Shown piece by piece: positions 44,847 through 52,875 of a stretch of DNA of 64,000 bases. The position numbers and the translations under genes are program-made. Source of the DNA: Cupriavidus sp. WGlv3. Its GTDB lineage: Bacteria > Pseudomonadota > Gammaproteobacteria > Burkholderiales > Burkholderiaceae. A model generated the notes under the pieces. That model did not search any database, was not told the origin of the DNA, and worked only from the letters and a program-made list of their open reading frames with translations. The stretch is taken from assembly GCF_023952475.1 (NCBI RefSeq), contig NZ_JALHRX010000004.1, positions 310,001 to 374,000 of the forward strand, read 5' to 3'. The first letter of the stretch is position 1. Each line of letters starts with the position of its first letter.

Positions 44847-47147
44847 ATGCCATTTTCCCGGAAGTTCATCACCACTTGCCTGGCGCTGGCCGCCACGCCG
44901 GCCTGCATGCCGGCCCACGCACAACAGGGCCCGGCGCTTGCCGGTGCCGACCGCGGGCCGGCCTACCAGGTCAAGGCGCCTGCGGGCGCGCCCAACGTGG
45001 TGATCGTGCTGCTCGACGATGTCGGCTTCGGTGCGGCGTCCACCTTCGGCGGCCCGGTGCAGACGCCGGTGCTGGAGTCGCTGGCGCGCGAAGGCCTGCG
45101 CTACAACAACTTCCATACCACGGCGATCTGCTCGCCCACCCGCTCGGCACTGCTGACCGGGCGCAATGCGCATGCGACCGGCATCGGCGCGGTGGCGAAC
45201 GTTGCCGACGAGCGCCCGGGGTACAGCAGCTTCCACACCAAGGACACCGCCACCATCGCGGAGGTGCTGCGCCAGAACGGCTACAACACCGCGGCGTTCG
45301 GCAAATGGCACCAGACCCCGGACTGGGAGCTGTCGCCAAGCGGCCCGTTCGACCGCTGGCCGACCGGCGAAGGGTTCGAGCGTTTCTATGGCTTCCATGG
45401 CGGCGAAACCGACCAGTACGAGCCTTCGCTCTATGACGGCACCACGCCGGTGATGCGCCCGCCCGGGCGCGACTACCACCTCACCGCGGACCTTGCCGAC
45501 AAGGCGATTGACTGGCTGCGCGTGCAGCACGCGGTCACGCCGGACAAGCCCGTGTTCCTGTACTTCGCCCCGGGTGCCGCGCACGCGCCGCTGCAGGCAC
45601 CGAAGGCATGGATCGAGGCATACCGCGGCAAGTTCGACCAGGGCTGGGACCGGCTGCGCGAAGAGATCTTCGCGCGACAGAAGACGCTCGGCGTGATTCC
45701 GGCCAATACGCAGCTGACCGCGCGCATGCCGGACCTGCCGGCGTGGGACACGCTGACACCGGACCAGAAGCGGGTCGCCTCGCGGCTGATGGAGGTCTAT
45801 GCCGGCTTCCTGGCGCATGCCGACGCGCAGGTGGGCAGGCTGGTCGAGGCGCTGAAGGCGAACGGGCAGTTCGACAACACGATGTTCTTCTACATCGTCG
45901 GCGACAACGGTGCCAGCGCCGAAGGCGGCCTGCTCGGCAGCGCCAGCTACTTTGCGCCGGTGCAGGGGCTGCCCGAAAGCGATGCCGCCCGGCTGGCGCA
46001 GCTCGACGCGCTGGGCGGGCCCGGCACCTATCCGCACTATCCCGCCGGCTGGGCCTGGGCGCTGGATACGCCGTTCAAATGGACCAAGGCGGTGGCGTCT
46101 CACCTGGGCGGCACGCGCAATCCGATGGTGGTCACGTGGCCCAGGCATGCCGCCCAGCGCGGCGGGCTGCGCAGCCAGTTCGGACACGTCAACGACATCG
46201 TGCCGACCATCCTGGAAGCCGCAAAACTGCCGGCGCCTGCGGGGGTCAACGGCATCGCGCAGAAGCCGATGGATGGCGTGAGCCTGCTCTACAGCTTCGC
46301 CGATGCCGGGGCGGCGACGCGCCATACCACGCAGTACTTCGAGGTATTCGGCCATCGCGCCCTCTACCAGGATGGCTGGATGGCGTCGGCCTTCCACAGC
46401 CGCCGCCCGTGGACCGTGATCGACTATGGCCAGAAGAAGTTCGAGGACGACCAATGGGAACTCTATGACCTGAACAGCGATTTCTCGCAGGCCCATGACG
46501 TGGCGCAGCGCGAGCCAGTGCGGCTGGCGCGCATGCAGGCATTGTTCCAGCGCGAGGCACAGCGCAACCAGGTGCTGCCGCTGCGCAATATGTCGCCGAA
46601 CCAGGCCGGGGCGCTGCCGTCGTTGTCAGCGGGCCGCACCAGCATGACGTTCAGGCAGGGCGTGGTCGGCGTGCCCGAGTCGGCCTTGCCCAAGACCTAT
46701 AACCGCTCGTGGAGCGTATCGGCCACCGTCGATGCCGGTGAGCGCGCGCGCGGCGTGATCGCCACGCTGGGCGGCCACAGCGCGGGATGGTCGCTCTACC
46801 TTGACGGCGCCGGCGTTCCGGTGTTCAGCTACCGCCTGTTCAACCTGAAGACCGTGACGCTGCGCGGGCCGGCGCCGCTGACCGCCGGGCGCCACCAGTT
46901 GCGCTTCGATTTCCGCTATGACGGCGGCGGCTATGCCAGGGGCGCCGACGTGCAGCTGCTGGTCGACGGCAAGCCCGCGGGCAGGGGCCGCTTGCCAGCG
47001 AGCCCGCCTGGCTTCTACACCATCGACGAGACCTTCGATGTCGGCATCGACCATGGTTCGGCCGCGGGCGACTATCCCGCGGACGCGCTGCCGGGCTATG
47101 CCTTCAGCGGCGGGCGCATCGAACAGGTCTCGATCGACCTGCGCTAG
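44847..47147 (+). CDS. exported type I sulfatase
   Basis: A 766-residue arylsulfatase-family protein with a signal peptide (M-P-F-S-R-K-F-I-T-T-C-L-A-L-A-A, cleavage near A-H-A). It has D57-D58 in L-L-D-D-V-G-F-G, formylglycine Cys95 in I-C-S-P-T-R, G-K-W-H-Q-T-P, Y-I-V-G-D-N-G-A-S-A-E-G-G and a complete C-terminal beta domain ending V-S-I-D-L-R. The reaction is hydrolysis of an organic sulfate ester in the periplasm after conversion of the Cys to formylglycine. The nearby anSME is the likely maturase. Steroid sulfates are the proposed substrates from context only; polysaccharide or aryl sulfates are possible. Confidence 0.87.
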   Translation: MPFSRKFITTCLALAATPACMPAHAQQGPALAGADRGPAYQVKAPAGAPNVVIVLLDDVGFGAASTFGGPVQTPVLESLAREGLRYNNFHTTAICSPTRSALLTGRNAHATGIGAVANVADERPGYSSFHTKDTATIAEVLRQNGYNTAAFGKWHQTPDWELSPSGPFDRWPTGEGFERFYGFHGGETDQYEPSLYDGTTPVMRPPGRDYHLTADLADKAIDWLRVQHAVTPDKPVFLYFAPGAAHAPLQAPKAWIEAYRGKFDQGWDRLREEIFARQKTLGVIPANTQLTARMPDLPAWDTLTPDQKRVASRLMEVYAGFLAHADAQVGRLVEALKANGQFDNTMFFYIVGDNGASAEGGLLGSASYFAPVQGLPESDAARLAQLDALGGPGTYPHYPAGWAWALDTPFKWTKAVASHLGGTRNPMVVTWPRHAAQRGGLRSQFGHVNDIVPTILEAAKLPAPAGVNGIAQKPMDGVSLLYSFADAGAATRHTTQYFEVFGHRALYQDGWMASAFHSRRPWTVIDYGQKKFEDDQWELYDLNSDFSQAHDVAQREPVRLARMQALFQREAQRNQVLPLRNMSPNQAGALPSLSAGRTSMTFRQGVVGVPESALPKTYNRSWSVSATVDAGERARGVIATLGGHSAGWSLYLDGAGVPVFSYRLFNLKTVTLRGPAPLTAGRHQLRFDFRYDGGGYARGADVQLLVDGKPAGRGRLPASPPGFYTIDETFDVGIDHGSAAGDYPADALPGYAFSGGRIEQVSIDLR

Positions 47148-47185
47148 CGGCGGAGGCCGCCCGCGGCCGCTGTGCAAGCGCCTCG

Positions 47186-48487
47186 CTACGGCGTGGCCGG
47201 CGCACGAAGAACGACGGCGCGGGTGATGTCGCTGGCCGGCCTGCCAGCGCGGATCAGTTCGGACATGGTGCGCAGGTACGGCGCCACGTGGCCGAAGAAG
47301 CGGTAATAGCCGTCACACAGGTAGTTCAAGCCGGGCTCGCCGTCCCGCGTCGTGGTGAAGCGGTGCTTCGGGCAGCCGCCCCAGCAGCCCTTCAGCATCT
47401 TGCAGCCCACGCATTGCCGCGGCAGCGAGCGCAGCTTGTCCTGGCCAAACGCATGCTGGGCCGCTGAGTCGACCATCTGCGCCAGCGACGCGGTGCCGAG
47501 ATTGCCGAGCCGGTACGCCGGATAGACGTAGTGGTCGCAGGCATAGACGTCGCCGTTGTGCTCGACCACCACGGCCCGGCCGCAGGTCGGCTGGTGATGG
47601 CAGGCAGCGCCCGGCTCGCCCATGTAATTCGCCAGCGCCCATTCGAAATTCATCACGTGGACGGTGCCGACATCGCGGCGCACCCACACGTCGAAGATGG
47701 CATTGAGAAAGTCACCGTAGCCGCCGGAGGGGACCGACCATTCGGTCACGCTGCCTGCGGCACCCGGCAAGGCCTGCGCCAGCACCTTGCCGCCGGGGCC
47801 ATGCAGCGTGAGGCCGATGGCGCTGTCGGCCGCGCTGGGGCGGCGCTCGACGACCGGGATGAACTGAATATGCCTGACGCCGTGGGCGCGCAGGAACTCG
47901 TAGGTCCGCAGCGGCTCCGCCGCGCTGCGGCGGTTGACGCAGGCCAGCACGTTATGGCGGACGTGATGCGCCTGCAGTGTTGCCAGCGCGCGCATCACCA
48001 GCGCGTGGGTCGGCTGGCCACCGGCCGAGACGCGGTAGGCATCGTGGATTTCCGCCGGGCCGTCGAGCGACAGGCCCACCAGGAAGTCGTGGCTGGCGAA
48101 GAAGGCGCACCATTCGTCGTCCAGCAGCAGGCCGTTGGTCTGGAAGCTGTTGCGGATGGACCGTCCTGCGCGCAACTGCTGCTGCAGGTGGACCGCCCGG
48201 CGGTAGAAATCCAGGCCCAACAGCGTGGGCTCGCCGCCCTGCCAGGTGAAGACGACTTCGGCGCCCGGGGGATGCGACGCAATGTAGTTGCGCACATAGG
48301 CGGCCAGCACATCGTCCGGCATGCGGCGCTTGCGTTCGCCGGCGCCCGGTTCATACAGCGCGGCTTTTTCCAGGTAGAAGCAATAGGCGCAGTCCAGGTT
48401 GCAATCGGATCCGCTGGGCTTGGCCATCGCATGGAACGGCCCGGACTGGTACGAGTGGGAAGGCGAGCGTGGAGGGGCGGTGGTCAT
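47186..48487 (-). CDS. anaerobic sulfatase-maturating enzyme (radical SAM, SPASM)
   Basis: A 433-residue radical SAM protein. The SAM cluster motif is C29-x3-C33-x2-C36 (D-C-N-L-D-C-A-Y-C), followed by T-W-Q-G-G-E-P-T. The C-terminal part carries two further Fe-S clusters (C-H-H-Q-P-T-C-G, V-Y-A-C-D-H-Y-V-Y-P, and C-V-G-C-K-M-L-K-G-C-W-G-G-C-P-K). This is the anSME pattern, which converts an active-site Cys or Ser of sulfatases to formylglycine without oxygen. The start at 48487 is the first ATG before the similarity; TTG starts further upstream are possible. It is convergent with sulfatase 2, and both sulfatases here have Cys-type sites. Confidence 0.87.
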   Translation of the reverse strand: MTTAPPRSPSHSYQSGPFHAMAKPSGSDCNLDCAYCFYLEKAALYEPGAGERKRRMPDDVLAAYVRNYIASHPPGAEVVFTWQGGEPTLLGLDFYRRAVHLQQQLRAGRSIRNSFQTNGLLLDDEWCAFFASHDFLVGLSLDGPAEIHDAYRVSAGGQPTHALVMRALATLQAHHVRHNVLACVNRRSAAEPLRTYEFLRAHGVRHIQFIPVVERRPSAADSAIGLTLHGPGGKVLAQALPGAAGSVTEWSVPSGGYGDFLNAIFDVWVRRDVGTVHVMNFEWALANYMGEPGAACHHQPTCGRAVVVEHNGDVYACDHYVYPAYRLGNLGTASLAQMVDSAAQHAFGQDKLRSLPRQCVGCKMLKGCWGGCPKHRFTTTRDGEPGLNYLCDGYYRFFGHVAPYLRTMSELIRAGRPASDITRAVVLRAPATP

Positions 48488-48566
48488 GGCGCTTGGCCAT
48501 GCCGGCGCCAGCCGTGACGGTGAGGCGCGCGGCCTGTGGCGAAAGGGGAGTGGGGAGGGGACAGCC

Positions 48567-48600
48567 AAAAAAATCAGGCCGGACGAAACCTCGCCCGGCC
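48567..48600 (-). terminator. intrinsic terminator after the DUF1329 gene
   Basis: On the minus strand GGCCGGGCGA and TCGTCCGGCC pair (one G-U) across GGTT and are followed by TGATTTTTTT. It lies 17 bases after the DUF1329 stop and before the anSME gene. Confidence 0.8.
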
Positions 48601-48616
48601 AGGGATCACGACCCGG

Positions 48617-49996
48617 TCAGGTCCCCGATCCGCGCGCCGCGTCCGGCGAGAAGAAGGCCTCGCTGAACTCCGGGCTGTTGTTCAGCTTCGGCATCGGACC
48701 TTCGTTGGTCAGGCGGTCGGCCAGGTACGCGCCCGAGATCAGGTCATGGTAGAACGTGGTGGTCGGGTAGTAGCGGCGCGCATCATAGGCATACACCGAA
48801 GCCTGCAGGTTGGTGCGCCACAGCTGGCCGCGGCCGTCGTAGTTGTCGGCGGCCAGGGCCTGCCAGCTATCTTCGTCCAGGAACAGCACGCGCTTCGCAT
48901 ACTGGTGGCGGAAGCCCGACTTGAGCGTTGCCTCCAGGATCCATACGCGGTGCAGCTCGTAGCGCATGACGTCGGGATTGGCGTGGCCGTTGGTCAGCAG
49001 GTCCTTGTACTTGACCGAAGCGCTCAGCAGCTTGTAGTTGTGGTACGGGACATAGATTTCCTTCTTGCCGACGATCTTCCAGTTGTAGCGCTCGCCGGAG
49101 CCGTTGAAGAGGCGGTCGTCATCCACGGTGCGGAAGCCGCCGGGGCCCTGGGGCTGGTCGAAGCCGAATTCCGGCGCCTGGCGCACACGCCGCGTGCCGG
49201 GGTTGTAGATCCAGGTGCGGTTGGTGTCCGAGCCTTCCTGGTCCCACACCGCATAGCCGACGATCACCTGGCCGCGGTCGCGCAGCGGCAGGTCGGTGGC
49301 GGTGCGGAAGAAGGAGCGGTCGTTGAGCTTGTTTTCCGGGTCGAATTTGCCGTGATTGCGCGGCGAGAAGATGTTGTACGAGACCCGGCCCCAGGCGATC
49401 GAGCCGTTGGGATAGACCACGGCCTGGTCATACTGCGCCTTCTCCGCGCCGATGGCCGACGAGAAGCGCTGGTTCCACAGCAGCTCCATCGCGCTCTTCG
49501 GGATCGGGTAGGGCACCTGCGGTCCCGCATCCTTCAGGCCGTTGGCGTCGGGGGTCATGCTGACGGTGGTGGCGTAGGTGCGGATGTCCTTGTAGACCGC
49601 GTCTTCGTAGCGGAAATCGCGATGGCTGGGGTACACCGGCATCTTGAAGGTGTCGGGGTACTTCTTGAACATCGCCTTCTGGCCTTCGGTCAGCCGCTCG
49701 GCATACTGCGCCATGTTCTGCGCGGTGATGACGAACAGCGGCTTCTCGTCGCCGTACGGGTCCGCATAGCGCTCGCCACGTTGGTATTTGACCTGAGGCG
49801 GCGTACCCAGCCACTTGCCGCTCCAGGCCGGCACATCGCCGTCCTTGCTTGCGGCGCGCTCGGCGCCCATCGGCGTGAGGTTGCCGTCAAGCTGCTTGAG
49901 GTCTTCCGGGGTGACCTTCGCCCACGATGCCGCGGCCAGTGCCATGCTGGTCACCAGCAGGCCGCCGCGCAGCAGTCGATGTGTAGTGGATGTCAT
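48617..49996 (-). CDS. DUF1329 protein, probably periplasmic
   Basis: A 459-residue protein with a signal peptide (hydrophobic G-G-L-L-V-T-S-M-A-L-A-A-A-S, cleavage near S-W-A) and the DUF1329 body (L-T-P-M-G-A-E-R-A, Y-P-N-G-S-I-A-W-G, N-R-T-W-I-Y-N-P-G-T-R-R-V-R-Q-A-P). DUF1329 proteins resemble lipoprotein-sorting (LolA/LolB-like) folds and often stand beside DUF1302, YCF48 and MMPL genes in steroid degraders. Here DUF1302 is absent and the YCF48/MMPL pair lies 13 kb away. It carries its own regulon element. A steroid uptake or outer-membrane role is inference. Confidence 0.82.
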   Translation of the reverse strand: MTSTTHRLLRGGLLVTSMALAAASWAKVTPEDLKQLDGNLTPMGAERAASKDGDVPAWSGKWLGTPPQVKYQRGERYADPYGDEKPLFVITAQNMAQYAERLTEGQKAMFKKYPDTFKMPVYPSHRDFRYEDAVYKDIRTYATTVSMTPDANGLKDAGPQVPYPIPKSAMELLWNQRFSSAIGAEKAQYDQAVVYPNGSIAWGRVSYNIFSPRNHGKFDPENKLNDRSFFRTATDLPLRDRGQVIVGYAVWDQEGSDTNRTWIYNPGTRRVRQAPEFGFDQPQGPGGFRTVDDDRLFNGSGERYNWKIVGKKEIYVPYHNYKLLSASVKYKDLLTNGHANPDVMRYELHRVWILEATLKSGFRHQYAKRVLFLDEDSWQALAADNYDGRGQLWRTNLQASVYAYDARRYYPTTTFYHDLISGAYLADRLTNEGPMPKLNNSPEFSEAFFSPDAARGSGT

Positions 49997-50072
49997 TGCA
50001 GTCTCGCTCCTTGGGAATGGCCGGCGACGTCCGTGCCTGTGGACACAGGGTAGTGACGGCGCCGCGGCCGGG

Positions 50073-50090
50073 AATCGTTGGAACGGACTA
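50073..50090 (-). promoter_or_regulatory. candidate regulon element upstream of the DUF1329 gene
   Basis: Minus strand: TAGTCC-GTT-CCAACGATT. Perfect left half; the right half keeps ACGAT. It lies 76 bp before the start, with TACCCT as a possible -10 about 20 bp downstream. Confidence 0.6.
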
Positions 50091-50122
50091 GTGGATTTCC
50101 CCTAGGCGGAGGAGCGCGCAAC

Positions 50123-50147
50123 AAAAAGGCCGGGCAAGTGCCCGGCC
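50123..50147 (-). terminator. intrinsic terminator after the acyl-CoA dehydrogenase pair
   Basis: On the minus strand GGCCGGGC and GCCCGGCC form the stem, followed by TTTTT. It lies about 30 bases after the stop of the 50180 gene. Confidence 0.8.
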
Positions 50148-50179
50148 TCTGGAGTTCTGACTGATCGCCAGCGCTTGAA

Positions 50180-51307
50180 TCAAGCCTCCATCACTTCGCC
50201 AAAACGCTGCAGATGGTAGTCGCTGTCGCCCAGCAGCTGGTCCAGCATGGTCAGGCGCTTGAAGTAGTCGCCCACCGACAGCTCGTCGGTCATGCCCATG
50301 CCGCCGTGCAGCTGCACCGCCTGCTGGCCAACGAAGCGGCCGGCGCGGGCCACCGTCACCTTGGCGGCCGACAGCATGCGGCGGCGCGCGGCGGGGTCGG
50401 TCTCGTCCAGCGCCTGCGCGGCGACGTAGGCCATCGACAGCGCCAACTCCTTCTGCACCAGCATGTCGGCCATGCGGTGCTGCAGCGCCTGGAAGCTGGC
50501 CAGCGGCTTGCCGAACTGCTGGCGCGTGCCCAGGTATTCACCGGTGATCTGGATCAGCTTTTCCATCGCGCCCGCGCCCTCGGCGCACAGCGCGGCGATG
50601 CCGTGCTCCAGGCCGACGCCCAGCGCTGTCAGGCCGTCGGCGGGCTGGCCCACCAGCGCGCTGGCCGGCACGGCAACGTTCTGCAGCGACAGGTCGGCGG
50701 CGCGCAGGCCATCGATGGTCGGGTAGGCGGTCACCGTCAGGCCCTTGCTGTCGCGCGGTACCAGGAACAGCGCGATCTCGTTGCTGCCCGCGATGCGCGC
50801 GGTCAGCAGGTAGGCATCGGCGGCGGCGCCGTGCCAGACCACGCTCTTGGTGCCGCTGATCAGGTAGCCGTCGCCGCTGCGCTCGGCGCTGGCGCGGGCC
50901 GATTCCGGGCGGTAGCGCGTGGTCGGCTCCAGGTAGGCCAGCGTGACGATGCGCTCGCCCGACGCGATCGCGGGCAGCCACTCTTGCTTCTGCGCGTCGC
51001 TGCCGTGGGCGGACAGGACGGCGGCGGCCATCACGCCGCTGGGCGTGACCGGCTCCAGCACCAGGCCGCGGCCCAGCTCGCGCTGCACCACCAGCTGGCT
51101 GGCGGGGCCTTCGCCGAAGCCGCCGAAGTCGGCCGGCACGGTCAGGCCCAGCACGCCCATTTCGGCGAGCTTGTTCCACACGCCGCGGTCCAGGCTTTCG
51201 CCCTGGCGCGCGCTCTTGCGGCGAGCCTCGAAGGTGTATTCGGTATCGATGAAGCGGCGCAGGCTGTCCGCCAGCATCTGTTGCTCTTCGCTGTAGGTGA
51301 AGTCCAT
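50180..51307 (-). CDS. acyl-CoA dehydrogenase, PimD-type small subunit
   Basis: A 375-residue acyl-CoA dehydrogenase starting M-D-F-T-Y-S-E-E-Q-Q-M-L-A-D-S-L-R-R-F. It resembles the small subunit of pimeloyl-CoA dehydrogenase, with R-Q-Q-F-G-K-P-L-A-S-F-Q-A-L-Q-H-R-M and Q-L-H-G-G-M-G-M-T-D-E. The large-subunit gene ends 13 bases upstream, so the two form one heteromeric enzyme for dicarboxylyl- or other modified acyl-CoAs. No copy of the steroid element is seen, so it may be regulated apart from the steroid genes. Confidence 0.82.
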   Translation of the reverse strand: MDFTYSEEQQMLADSLRRFIDTEYTFEARRKSARQGESLDRGVWNKLAEMGVLGLTVPADFGGFGEGPASQLVVQRELGRGLVLEPVTPSGVMAAAVLSAHGSDAQKQEWLPAIASGERIVTLAYLEPTTRYRPESARASAERSGDGYLISGTKSVVWHGAAADAYLLTARIAGSNEIALFLVPRDSKGLTVTAYPTIDGLRAADLSLQNVAVPASALVGQPADGLTALGVGLEHGIAALCAEGAGAMEKLIQITGEYLGTRQQFGKPLASFQALQHRMADMLVQKELALSMAYVAAQALDETDPAARRRMLSAAKVTVARAGRFVGQQAVQLHGGMGMTDELSVGDYFKRLTMLDQLLGDSDYHLQRFGEVMEA

Positions 51308-51320
51308 GTCAGCTATCCCT

Positions 51321-52514
51321 TCAGAAACCCAGGATCATCTTGGAGATGATGTTCTTCTGCACTTCGGTCGCGCCGCCGTAGATCGAGGTCTTGCGCATGT
51401 CGTAGTAGGTGGAGGCGGCCGGTGCGGCCCACTCCGGACCAGACACCGGCTGCGTCGCGCCGGGCTCGAGCCAGTCCGGCGAATACGGCCAGGCGTTGGG
51501 GCCGGCCACTTCCATCATCAGCATGCCCAGGTCCTGCTGCACCTCCGAGCCGCGGATCTTGACGATCGACGCTTCCGGCCCCGGCGTGCCGGCGGCCTGC
51601 GTGGCGACGCGCAGCAGCAGCATCTCCAGCGCCATGATGTCCATCTCGACGCGCGCGATCTTGTCGCGCATGCGCACGTCCTCGATCAGCGGGCGGCCGG
51701 CGCCGTCGGTGGCTTGCGCGGCGTAGTGCTTCAGCTGGCGCAGCTCGCGGTGGCAATGGCCGATGCCGGCGATGCCGGTGCGCTCATGGCCGAGCAGGTA
51801 CTTGGCGTAAGTCCAGGCGCGGTTCTCTTCGCCGACCAGGTTCTCGACCGGCACTTCGACGTCCTCGAACCAGGTCTCGTTGACGTCGTGGCCGCCGTCG
51901 AGCGTGGTGATCGGGCGCACCGTAACGCCGGGCGACTTCATGTCGATCAGCAGCATCGAGATGCCTTCCTGCGCCTTGGCATCGGGATCAGTGCGCACCA
52001 GGCAGAAGATCCAGTCGGCGAAGTGCGCCATCGTGGTCCAGGTCTTCTGGCCGTTGACGATGTACTTATCGCCCTTGCGCACCGCGCGGGTCTTCAACGA
52101 GGCCAGGTCGGAACCCGAACCCGGCTCGGAGTAGCCCTGGCACCAGAAGTCTTCCACGCCCGGGATGCGCGGCAGGAAGCGCTGCTGCATCTCGGGGCTG
52201 GCGTACTTCATCAGCACCGGGCCGATCATGGTCAGCCCGAACGGCAGCAGCCGCGGCGCGCCGGCACGGAACGTCTCGATCTCGAAGATCAGGCGCTGCA
52301 GCGCGGTCCAGCCGGTGCCGCCCCATTGCGTAGGCCAGGTGGGCGCGCCCCAGCCCTGCGCCTGCAGGATGCGGTGCCAGCGGACGTAGTCGTCCTTCTC
52401 CACGCGCTGGTGGTTGAGCACCTTGTTGCGGATGTCTTCCGGCAATTTTTCCTGCACGAAAGCGCGGACTTCCTCGCGGAAGGCCTGTTCCTCGGCGGTG
52501 AAACGCAAATCCAT
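51321..52514 (-). CDS. acyl-CoA dehydrogenase, PimC-type large subunit
   Basis: A 397-residue acyl-CoA dehydrogenase with Y-S-E-P-G-S-G-S-D, G-Q-K-T-W-T-T-M-A-H and the C-terminal T-S-I-Y-G-G-A-T-E-V-Q-K-N-I-I-S-K. It resembles PimC, partner of PimD. The ATG at 52514 starts M-D-L-R-F-T-A-E-E-Q; the 26 residues an earlier start would add lack similarity. It diverges from the acyl-CoA synthetase at 52876, which could make its substrate. Confidence 0.82.
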   Translation of the reverse strand: MDLRFTAEEQAFREEVRAFVQEKLPEDIRNKVLNHQRVEKDDYVRWHRILQAQGWGAPTWPTQWGGTGWTALQRLIFEIETFRAGAPRLLPFGLTMIGPVLMKYASPEMQQRFLPRIPGVEDFWCQGYSEPGSGSDLASLKTRAVRKGDKYIVNGQKTWTTMAHFADWIFCLVRTDPDAKAQEGISMLLIDMKSPGVTVRPITTLDGGHDVNETWFEDVEVPVENLVGEENRAWTYAKYLLGHERTGIAGIGHCHRELRQLKHYAAQATDGAGRPLIEDVRMRDKIARVEMDIMALEMLLLRVATQAAGTPGPEASIVKIRGSEVQQDLGMLMMEVAGPNAWPYSPDWLEPGATQPVSGPEWAAPAASTYYDMRKTSIYGGATEVQKNIISKMILGF

Positions 52515-52875
52515 CTGAATGTCCCCTGTGGTACGCGGGCTCCGCGCTGCGGCGTGCAAACCGACGGTGTTGCCGGTTGTGCAGCGCGCCATGGCGCAAG
52601 CCCTTGCTGTGCCGGCCGATTGTATTGGCGGGCCGGGATTCGTTGCTTTATCAATCCGGAAGGCGTCCTTCGCGCAGGTGGAACCAGCCGCACCCGGCCA
52701 TGCCTGCGCATGGGTGCCAGCGCCAGGACCCCGGCGTGGACGAACACGACCTTAGTGAATTCCAAATGGCTGTGGCGCGGGGCTTGCCGCAAACTGATGC
52801 GGCCGGTTTTGATGTGGCCGGGTGCATTCCGCCGCATATCCGACTCCGCTCGCATTCGAGAGATCCTCCAGCACC
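52515..52875. other. 361-bp divergent intergenic region
   Basis: It should hold the promoters of the PimC/PimD-type operon and of the acyl-CoA synthetase. I see no convincing ORF and no copy of the TAGTCC element. One weak inverted repeat (AACCG ... CGGTT, about 52558-52577) could be an operator, but it is too short to call. TTGCTTTATCAATC near 52643 is the only AT-rich patch. Confidence 0.4.
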
